Shown here piece by piece: positions 6,704-12,162 of a DNA stretch of 12,162 nucleotides. Origin of the DNA: VRUB01 sp046758085. Its GTDB lineage: Bacteria; Pseudomonadota; Gammaproteobacteria; Acidiferrobacterales; SPGG2. A program made the position numbers and the translations under genes. The notes under the pieces are model-generated. The model was given only the letters and a program-made list of their open reading frames with translations, was not told the origin of the DNA and ran no database searches. Position 1 is the stretch's first letter, and every line of letters starts with the position of its first letter. The stretch spans positions 1 through 12,162 of the forward strand of contig JBHHZP010000103.1 of NCBI GenBank assembly GCA_046758085.1, given 5' to 3'.

Positions 6704-8665
6704 GTGAAAACCAAGTGGTTCACCGCTACCGGCCTGGCGCTTGGCATCGCCTTGCTGCTCGCCGTAAATATTTTCAGCAACGCGGCGTTTACTTCCGTGC
6801 GCCTGGACTTGACACAAAACCGGCTTTATACCCTATCCGAGGGAACACGAAAGGTGCTTGCCGGGCTGGAAGAACCTGTCCGGTTGCGTCTTTTCCTGTC
6901 GCGCAAACTGGCAAACCGCCTGCCGGGCATCAGTAGCTACGCCAAGCGGGTGCAAGAATTGCTGCGCGAGTATGAGCACGCCGCCAACGGCAAGCTGGTG
7001 CTAACCGTTATTGACCCGGAACCGTTTAGCGAAAACGAGGATCGTGCGGTCGGTTATGGTCTGAGCGGAATACCGCTGGACGAGGAATCGATGTTCTACT
7101 TCGGATTGGTGGCCAGCGGGCCGACTGCCGACGAAGAGGTGATTTCTTATTTATCCACCGAGCGCGAGGAGTTGCTCGAGTACGACATTACCCGCTTGAT
7201 CTACCAGGTCTCGAACCCGAAGCAACAGGTCATCGGTCTGATCAGCTTCCTGCCGTTGGATGGCGTCAATCCGCGGGCAGCGCTGGCCGGCGTACCGCCT
7301 CAGCCGTGGTTGGTGCTGGACCAAATCAAGCAGTTCTTCGAGGTGCGTACGCTCGCGCCGACCACGACGAGCATTCCCGATGACGTAGATGTGCTGATGC
7401 TGGTGCACCCGCAGAATCTCACTGACGCGACGCTATACGCGATAGACCAGTTTGTCCTCGCGGGAGGGCGCGCGCTGGTGTTTATCGACCCCTATGCGGA
7501 AATCGAGCAGGCGCCTTCCCCGGGCATGATGGGCATGGCGGCGCCGCAGCGCAGCTCCGGTCTCGGAAAGCTGGGAGATTCCTGGGGGCTCGAGCTGGTA
7601 CCGGCCAAGGTGGTCGGCGACCTGCAGCTTGCCACCCGCGTGCAGTTTCAGCGCGAAGGGCGGCTGATAACCATGGATTACCCGGTGTGGATCAACCTTC
7701 CACCCACCTTGCTCAGCGAGGACGACGTCATTACAGCCAAGCTCGGTAAGCTGATGCTGGCTACGCCGGGGCGCTTGGTAAAGAAGACGGGCGCCGGCAC
7801 AAAGATGACGCCGCTGTTCGAGTCGACGTCCGAGGCGGCCGAGATTGACACCAGCCGTCTCGGCCTGTTTCAGGATCCGCAAGACATGTTGCGCAACTAC
7901 CAACCCCAAGGCAAGCCGCTGGTTATGGCCGCGCGTATGACCGGCCCCGCCCCCGGCGCTTTTCGCGATGGACCGCCGCCACTGAAGGATGACAAAACCA
8001 AAGCGGCCGATAACGAGAACAAGCAGGAAACTACCGGCAAGGATAAGCGCAAGAGCGAGAAACGCGAGCATCTGGCCAAGTCAAAAAACGGTATCAACGT
8101 CGTGGTCGTCGCCGATACCGACATCTTGCGTGATCGGTTTTGGGTGCAGGTCCAGCAATTTCTAGGCACCCGACTCGAGGTCCCGACGGCGGCCAACGGT
8201 ACATTCGTCGTAAACGCCCTCGATAGCCTCACGGGCAGCAATGATCTCATCAGCATCCGCAGCCGTGGCCGCTTTACGCGCCCCTTCACGCGCGTGAATG
8301 CCCTGCGGCAACAAGCAGAGCTGCGCTTTCGCGAGAAGGAGCAGCAGCTGATCACCAGACTGCAAGAAACCGAAGACAAGCTTGTGGCACTGGAGCGCAA
8401 CAAGCAAGGTGACGACATGGTTGTGCTGACCGAAGCACAGCAAAAAGAGATCGATCGCTTCCGCCAGGAAAAGCTACGCATACGCAAGGAGCTGCGGGAA
8501 GTCCGGCACGAGTTGCGCAAGAATATCGAGTCCCTCGAGGCCCGCATGAAGTTCATCAACATTGGAATGACGCCCTTGCTCATCGGCATCGGCGGCATCG
8601 TAGTCGGCGTGTACCAGATCCGGCGCAGGCGCAAAGGCACCCGCACGACAGCGGACACGGGGTAA
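6704..8665 (+). CDS. GldG-family ABC transporter auxiliary protein, membrane-anchored, with C-terminal coiled coil
   Basis: This is the large accessory subunit of the GldA/GldF-type transporter, predicted to project into the periplasm. It is 653 residues from a GTG at 6704, 18 nt after the permease stop, with AAGGAG just upstream. Helix 1 (about 7-29) is followed at once by LDLTQNRLYTLSEGTRKVL (34-52), the hallmark of GldG-like proteins. The middle (about 60-420) matches the ABC_transp_aux/GldG layout, including VIDPEPFSE, SYLSTEREE, FVLAGGRALVFIDPYAE and a late VVVVADTDIL strand. A highly charged, low-complexity Lys/Asp/Glu linker covers about 424-462. Residues about 533-615 form a long Gln/Glu/Arg-rich coiled coil, then a second helix (about 618-640) and a basic tail (RRRRKG). 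Both ends therefore anchor in the membrane. The substrate is unknown. GTG versus a nearby start is not in serious doubt. Confidence 0.88.
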   Translation: MKTKWFTATGLALGIALLLAVNIFSNAAFTSVRLDLTQNRLYTLSEGTRKVLAGLEEPVRLRLFLSRKLANRLPGISSYAKRVQELLREYEHAANGKLVLTVIDPEPFSENEDRAVGYGLSGIPLDEESMFYFGLVASGPTADEEVISYLSTEREELLEYDITRLIYQVSNPKQQVIGLISFLPLDGVNPRAALAGVPPQPWLVLDQIKQFFEVRTLAPTTTSIPDDVDVLMLVHPQNLTDATLYAIDQFVLAGGRALVFIDPYAEIEQAPSPGMMGMAAPQRSSGLGKLGDSWGLELVPAKVVGDLQLATRVQFQREGRLITMDYPVWINLPPTLLSEDDVITAKLGKLMLATPGRLVKKTGAGTKMTPLFESTSEAAEIDTSRLGLFQDPQDMLRNYQPQGKPLVMAARMTGPAPGAFRDGPPPLKDDKTKAADNENKQETTGKDKRKSEKREHLAKSKNGINVVVVADTDILRDRFWVQVQQFLGTRLEVPTAANGTFVVNALDSLTGSNDLISIRSRGRFTRPFTRVNALRQQAELRFREKEQQLITRLQETEDKLVALERNKQGDDMVVLTEAQQKEIDRFRQEKLRIRKELREVRHELRKNIESLEARMKFINIGMTPLLIGIGGIVVGVYQIRRRRKGTRTTADTG

Positions 8666-8677
8666 CAGGAACGAACC

Positions 8678-9823
8678 ATGCTTGGTCGCAAAACAATCCT
8701 GGTTCTTGCCGCGGTCACGGTGGTGGTTGCGCTGTCGGCGATATTTAGCAAGCAGGACTCGGGCGCTATCCCGGGTCAGGGTGAGCCGTTGTTCCCGCAG
8801 CTGATGGCGCAAATTAATGATGCCAGGCAGGTGTCGGGCGTCAGCAACGATGGCTCGTTTACGATCAACCGCCGCGACGACGATTGGGTCGTGAAGGAAA
8901 AGTTCGATTATCCTGCCGATGCGGACAAGGTACGTCGTCTGCTGCTGGGCACGGCCCAGCTAACACGCATCGAGCCCAAGACTCGCAAGCTCGAGTACTA
9001 CGCCAGGCTTGGCATCGAGGATGTCGACGTTGCCGGGTCCACGTCGCTGAAGATCGCCCTGAAAGACGCGGGCGACCGTACCTTGGCTGAGCTCATATTA
9101 GGTACCCGACGCCCCGCCACGGGCAATCCGAACCTGAGCGAGTATTTTGTGCGCGTTCCCGATAATCCGCAGGCGTGGCTGGTGGAAGGCAAGCTCCCGG
9201 ATGACAAGAACCCGATCAATTGGGTTGATCGGGAGATTCTCGAGCTCGATTCCAAGCGCGTGCGTGAGGTTCGCGTTACCCACGCCAACGGGGACAAGAT
9301 CATCGTTCGCCGCCCTGACCCGAGCACCGACGACTTCGAGCTCGTGGGATTACCCAAGGGTGCGGAGATCAAAGACATCTACGCCGTCAACAGCATCGGC
9401 AACGGCTTGACCAACTTGTCGTTGGACGACGTGAAACCCGCATCGGCCGTACGGCAGGATAAGAAGAAGGCGGCGATGTCCGTGGAAATCACAACGTTTG
9501 ACGGGCTGCGGATCAAGATGCGTACGCGGAAAAAGGACAAGCAGAACCTTGCATGGTTCAACGCCGCGTTTGATCCTGCGCTCGTCTACAAGAACGCCAA
9601 ACCCGAAAAAACTGAAACCGGGAGCGAAGCGCAAAACGCAGATGAACAAACCGGGCTCAAGGCAGTGGATGCCGTCAAGCAGGAGGTCGATACGCTCAAC
9701 GCACGATGGAAAGGCTGGGTTTACGTAGTGCCCCAGTATCGCGTGGACAGCATCGCCAAGAAAAAATCAGATCTCATCAAGTTCAGCAAGAATCAAGACT
9801 CCCGCAAAACGGCGGGCAGTTAG
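8678..9823 (+). CDS. DUF4340 domain protein, membrane-anchored
   Basis: This 381-residue protein of unknown biochemical function is the last obvious gene of the GldA/F/G operon, starting 12 nt after the GldG-like stop with AGGA upstream of its ATG. It has one N-terminal hydrophobic segment (about 5-23) after a basic MLGRK start, best read as an uncleaved signal anchor, with the rest periplasmic. The body has the repeated DUF4340 pattern: WVVKEKFDYPADADKVRRLL (70-89), then LAELILGTRRP (137-146), YFVRVPDNPQAWLVEG (156-171) and WVDREILELDSKRVREVRV (182-200). The C-terminal WKGWVYVVPQYRVDSIAKKK (344-363) is another family feature. There is a charged insert at about 307-335. DUF4340 genes commonly follow GldG-like genes, which supports a shared complex. 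The Lys-rich tail shows nothing catalytic. Function unassigned. Confidence 0.87.
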   Translation: MLGRKTILVLAAVTVVVALSAIFSKQDSGAIPGQGEPLFPQLMAQINDARQVSGVSNDGSFTINRRDDDWVVKEKFDYPADADKVRRLLLGTAQLTRIEPKTRKLEYYARLGIEDVDVAGSTSLKIALKDAGDRTLAELILGTRRPATGNPNLSEYFVRVPDNPQAWLVEGKLPDDKNPINWVDREILELDSKRVREVRVTHANGDKIIVRRPDPSTDDFELVGLPKGAEIKDIYAVNSIGNGLTNLSLDDVKPASAVRQDKKKAAMSVEITTFDGLRIKMRTRKKDKQNLAWFNAAFDPALVYKNAKPEKTETGSEAQNADEQTGLKAVDAVKQEVDTLNARWKGWVYVVPQYRVDSIAKKKSDLIKFSKNQDSRKTAGS

Positions 9824-9845
9824 CGAGTTGCAACAATCCTTCACT

Positions 9846-9885
9846 GCCTGCGCACGCGGCCTGCGCACTGAAGCGTGAGCAGGCC
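9846..9885 (+). repeat. 10-bp direct repeat feeding an intercistronic hairpin
   Basis: GCCTGCGCAC occurs at 9846-9855 and again at 9859-9868. The second copy forms the left side of a hairpin: GGCCTGC (9858-9864) pairs with GCAGGCC (9879-9885), and after one mismatch CAC pairs with GTG around a 6-base loop. The first copy could pair with the same right arm instead, giving two exclusive structures. No T-run follows, so this is not a classical terminator. It ends 7 nt before the ribosome site of the PLP enzyme and may modulate read-through or translation. Confidence 0.45.
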
Positions 9886-9903
9886 AACCACCGGAGACGT
9901 CCG

Positions 9904-10920
9904 ATGTCGCTATCAGCTTTCCCCCGGGTATCCCTGGCGCATACGCCCACCCCGTTTGAGCCACTGCCCAACTTGACGCGACGGCTCAATGGGCCGCAAT
10001 TGTTCGTCAAGCGTGACGATTGTACGGGGCTGGCGATGGGGGGCAATAAGGCGCGGCAGCTCGAATTCTATTTCGGCGAGGCCATGACGCAGGGCGCCGA
10101 CACCGTGCTGATCACGGGCGCCGTGCAGTCCAACTTTCTACGCATGACCGCTGCCGCTGCCGCCCAGCTCGGTCTCGCGTGCGAGATTCAACACGAGGAC
10201 CGGGTTCGCGGAATGGGTACTGAGTATCACAGCTCGGGCAATGTGTTGCTGGATCGCTTGTACGGGGCCACCATCCACACCTACCCGCAAGGCGAAGACG
10301 AGCATGGCGCGGATGCGGCGCTGGAAAGTATTGCCGATGCGATACGCAGCAAAGGGGGGAGACCGTATGTGATCCACTTGGGAGCTGAGCACCCGCCGAT
10401 CGGGGCACTGGGCTACATAGACGCGGCTCGCGAAATCATGGAGCAGACGTCCCACGCCGGTATCGACGTCGGCGTGGTGGTGGTACCGAGCGGCAGCGCG
10501 CTCACCCACGCCGGTGTGCTCGTGGGTCTCAGATTGCTCGGGCAAAAGATTCCCGTGCTCGGTATCTGCGTTCGGCGCGACCAGGCACAACAGGCCGAGC
10601 GCGTGCTTAAACGCGCGCTGCAGGTTGCCGAACTCTTGCGACATCCTGGTCTCATTGGCCCGGACGAAGTGTGGGTGGATGACCAGGTGCTCGCCCCCGG
10701 CTATGGCCTGACAAATGAGGCGACCAATGAGGCTATTCTGCTCGCTGCACGCACAGAGGGCTTGCTGGTCGATCCGGTTTACTCCGGAAAGACACTCGCC
10801 GGCATGATCGCCCTGATCCGCCAGCGAAAGATTCCGGTCGATGGTAATGTGGTATTTCTGCACACGGGCGGGACGCCGGCACTGTTTGGATACCAGCACG
10901 AGCTGCCGCTGGAATCCTGA
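9904..10920 (+). CDS. PLP-dependent D-cysteine desulfhydrase / L-cysteate sulfo-lyase family enzyme
   Basis: This is a fold-type II PLP enzyme of the ACC deaminase/D-cysteine desulfhydrase family. Members split D-cysteine to pyruvate, sulfide and ammonia (DcyD) or L-cysteate to pyruvate, sulfite and ammonia (CuyA); sequence alone does not decide. It is 338 residues, the family length, from the ATG at 9904, with GGAG 7 nt upstream. The frame extends back to 9706 but that overlaps the DUF4340 gene and is rejected. The start FPRVSLAHTPTPFEPL is characteristic. The PLP lysine is K49 in KRDDCTGLAMGGNKARQLE. The substrate-contacting QSN is at 75-77, but is followed by FLR where DcyD-type enzymes usually have H-V/A-R. 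The cofactor-phosphate loop reads PSGSALTHAG (195-204) instead of the common GSGGT. The C-terminal DPVYSGKTLAGM (290-301) and HTGGTPALF (320-328) are intact. It lies 80 bp after DUF4340 and upstream of an amino acid binding protein. Confidence 0.85.
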   Translation: MSLSAFPRVSLAHTPTPFEPLPNLTRRLNGPQLFVKRDDCTGLAMGGNKARQLEFYFGEAMTQGADTVLITGAVQSNFLRMTAAAAAQLGLACEIQHEDRVRGMGTEYHSSGNVLLDRLYGATIHTYPQGEDEHGADAALESIADAIRSKGGRPYVIHLGAEHPPIGALGYIDAAREIMEQTSHAGIDVGVVVVPSGSALTHAGVLVGLRLLGQKIPVLGICVRRDQAQQAERVLKRALQVAELLRHPGLIGPDEVWVDDQVLAPGYGLTNEATNEAILLAARTEGLLVDPVYSGKTLAGMIALIRQRKIPVDGNVVFLHTGGTPALFGYQHELPLES

Positions 10921-11205
10921 TCGCATACCCGCCGCCGCACGTAATCAGGGCTGATTCGCACGCAAATCCCATCTGCCTGCCTGCAGCGGGCGCTCCCGTG
11001 GCTTGCAGCTGACCGTCCTTGGCAGTACAGTGTCACAGTCCGGGCTCGGCCACGAGCCCCGATAGGGCGTTCGATCTATCCAGCCGGACCGCGCGGAAGT
11101 CCCTTCAGTGCGCATGGTCTTAGGGCACCGGGTGCGCCGGTTACGTTGGCTGTCGAACGTTGAATGCGCAAAAAACACAGCAAATAGGAAACTAGGAGGA
11201 CAACC
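10921..11205 (+). other. Intergenic region upstream of the GltI-like gene
   Basis: This 285-bp gap has no convincing gene. A perfect palindrome AATCAG-GG-CTGATT (10943-10956) lies 22 nt after the enzyme stop and could be an operator. A 7-bp perfect hairpin GGGCTCG/CGAGCCC with loop GCCA (11042-11059) has no T-run. I find no -35/-10 pair good enough to call a promoter for the binding-protein gene, although a gap this long before a well-expressed gene makes one likely. The strong AGGAGG ribosome site sits at the right end. Confidence 0.45.
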
Positions 11206-12093
11206 ATGTTCAAGAAACTAACCATCGCGACGGCTGTCGCTGCCTTGTTTGCAGCCATGGCTGTCACTTCCGTAAACGCCGCTGAGCTCTACGGCACGCT
11301 GAAGAAGGTCAAAGACACGGGCGTAATCAACTTGGGCCATCGTGAGGCGTCGGTGCCATTCGCATACATCGGGCCGGACGGCAAGCCGATCGGCTACACC
11401 ATGGATCTGTGCTACAAGGTCATCGATCGGATCAAGGCCGAGATCAAGATGCCCAACCTGAAGGTCAAGCTGGTCCCGGTCACCTCGCAGACGCGTATTC
11501 CGCTGCTGGCGAATGGCACGATCGACATCGAGTGCGGCTCGACCACGAATAATCTGACGCGTTCGAAGCAGATCGACTACCTCGCCATTACCTTCATCAC
11601 CGGCACCAAGCTTGCGGTTAAGAAGGGGTCAGGGATCAGGGAGATCGAGGACTTGAACGGCAAGCGCATCGCGCTGTCGCTGGGGACTACGAACGAGAAA
11701 GCCGTCAAGCGCATCATGAAACAAAACAATATCAAAATAAAGATCCATAATGTCAAAGACCACCCGCAGGCGTGGCTTGCCCTGGAGAGCGGTCGTGTTG
11801 ACGCCTATGCCACGGACGACGTGCTGCTGTACGGCTTGATGAGCAAGTCCAAGAATCCCCAGGACTACGAGGTAGTGGGGCGCTTCCTGTCTTACGACCC
11901 GTACGGCATCATGGTTCGGCGCGATGACTCGGCCATGCGCTTGCTCGGCAACACCGTGATGGCCGACCTCATGCGATCGGGGCAGATGCATAAAATCTAT
12001 GACAAGTGGTTCAACCCGGGGCCGACGAATATCGGAATGCCTATCAGCCCCGCGCTAAATGCCGCTTTTGCCATCCAGGCCCTGCCTTACTGA
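11206..12093 (+). CDS. Periplasmic glutamate/aspartate-type amino acid binding protein (GltI-like, SBP_bac_3)
   Basis: This is the exported receptor of a polar amino acid ABC importer. It is 295 residues, with AGGAGG 6 nt before the ATG. A Sec signal peptide (MFKKLTIATAVAALFAAMAV then TSVNA) is probably cleaved after residue 25. The mature protein tracks E. coli GltI closely by memory: LGHREASVPFAY (43-54), PVTSQTRIPLLANGTIDIEC (91-110), GSTTNN (111-116) and KDHPQAWLALESGRVDAY (184-201), then DDVLL. The residues expected to hold an acidic amino acid (R46, S94, R97, S112, T113, H186) are all present, so glutamate or aspartate, or an analogue such as cysteate, is the likely ligand. The C-terminal YDKWFNPGPTNIGMPIS fits too. 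It follows a D-cysteine desulfhydrase/cysteate lyase-like gene. Permease and ATPase genes are not in the window and would be expected downstream, after the hairpin at 12106-12136. Confidence 0.93.
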   Translation: MFKKLTIATAVAALFAAMAVTSVNAAELYGTLKKVKDTGVINLGHREASVPFAYIGPDGKPIGYTMDLCYKVIDRIKAEIKMPNLKVKLVPVTSQTRIPLLANGTIDIECGSTTNNLTRSKQIDYLAITFITGTKLAVKKGSGIREIEDLNGKRIALSLGTTNEKAVKRIMKQNNIKIKIHNVKDHPQAWLALESGRVDAYATDDVLLYGLMSKSKNPQDYEVVGRFLSYDPYGIMVRRDDSAMRLLGNTVMADLMRSGQMHKIYDKWFNPGPTNIGMPISPALNAAFAIQALPY

Positions 12094-12105
12094 GAATGAG
12101 TCGCA

Positions 12106-12141
12106 GGCCGGGGAACGCGTTGCGCGTCCCCCGGCCCATTT
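12106..12141 (+). terminator. GC-rich hairpin after the GltI-like gene
   Basis: Two 14-base arms, GGCCGGGGAACGCG (12106-12119) and CGCGTCCCCCGGCC (12123-12136), pair with one A-C mismatch around a TTG loop. They are followed by CATTTCTCTC, only weakly T-rich. It begins 13 nt after the binding-protein stop. It is either a rho-independent terminator with a poor tail or, more likely given the usual operon layout, an intercistronic hairpin that lets a fraction of transcripts run on into permease genes beyond the window. Confidence 0.6.
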
Positions 12142-12162
12142 CTCTCGCGACCGCAGAGAGAC

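Noticed and set aside
7433..8751. Minus-strand frames opposite the GldG-like gene, including a 284-codon one
   Set aside because: They are shadows of the plus-strand gene, rich in Ser/Arg/Leu with no domain signature, and lie opposite a clearly conserved protein.
9706..9903. N-terminal extension of the PLP enzyme
   Set aside because: Most of it lies within the DUF4340 gene in another frame. The ATG at 9904 has GGAG at 7 nt and matches the family N-terminus.
10945..11178. Minus-strand 77-codon open frame in the gap before the GltI-like gene
   Set aside because: No ribosome site, an Arg/Pro/Ser-rich composition typical of chance frames in GC-rich DNA, and no recognisable motif.

Overview
The window looks like chromosomal DNA of a Gram-negative bacterium with moderately high GC, most likely a proteobacterium. 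The evidence is two Sec-exported periplasmic binding proteins, strong AGGAGG-type ribosome sites, GTG and TTG starts, and a GldA/GldF/GldG/DUF4340 gene set of the kind found in many proteobacteria. I cannot name a genus. No tRNA, rRNA, CRISPR array, insertion sequence or phage gene is visible. Essentially all coding space is transport and amino acid metabolism.

Left half (minus strand, read from about 4520 down to 1): a dipeptide/oligopeptide-type (Dpp/Opp/nickel family) ABC importer. The order is two ATPases (DppD-like, then DppF-like, with overlapping stop and start), a 541-residue solute-binding protein, then the first permease (DppB-like), which runs off the left edge. The second permease (DppC) is presumably beyond the window. 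A perfect 15-bp hairpin sits between the binding protein and the permease and probably sets their unequal expression.

Centre (4521-4978): a 458-bp divergent intergenic region. It holds a good sigma70-like promoter facing right (TTGAAA, 16 nt, TATATT) and a plausible one facing left (TTGACA, 17 nt, TACCGT).

Right of centre (plus strand, 4979-9823): a tight four-gene operon encoding an ABC-2 ATPase (GldA-like), an ABC-2 permease (GldF-like), a large membrane-anchored GldG-family protein and a DUF4340 protein. Together they look like one envelope complex: a cytoplasmic motor, a six-helix permease and two anchored periplasmic subunits. The names come from Bacteroidetes gliding genes. The substrate and role in proteobacteria are not established as far as I know, so this is the best candidate here for an undescribed system.

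Right end (9904-12162): a PLP-dependent D-cysteine desulfhydrase / L-cysteate sulfo-lyase family enzyme, then a GltI-like glutamate/aspartate-type periplasmic binding protein, followed by a GC-rich hairpin. The pairing suggests uptake and breakdown of an acidic or sulfur-containing amino acid. The permease and ATPase genes of that importer probably lie beyond the right edge.
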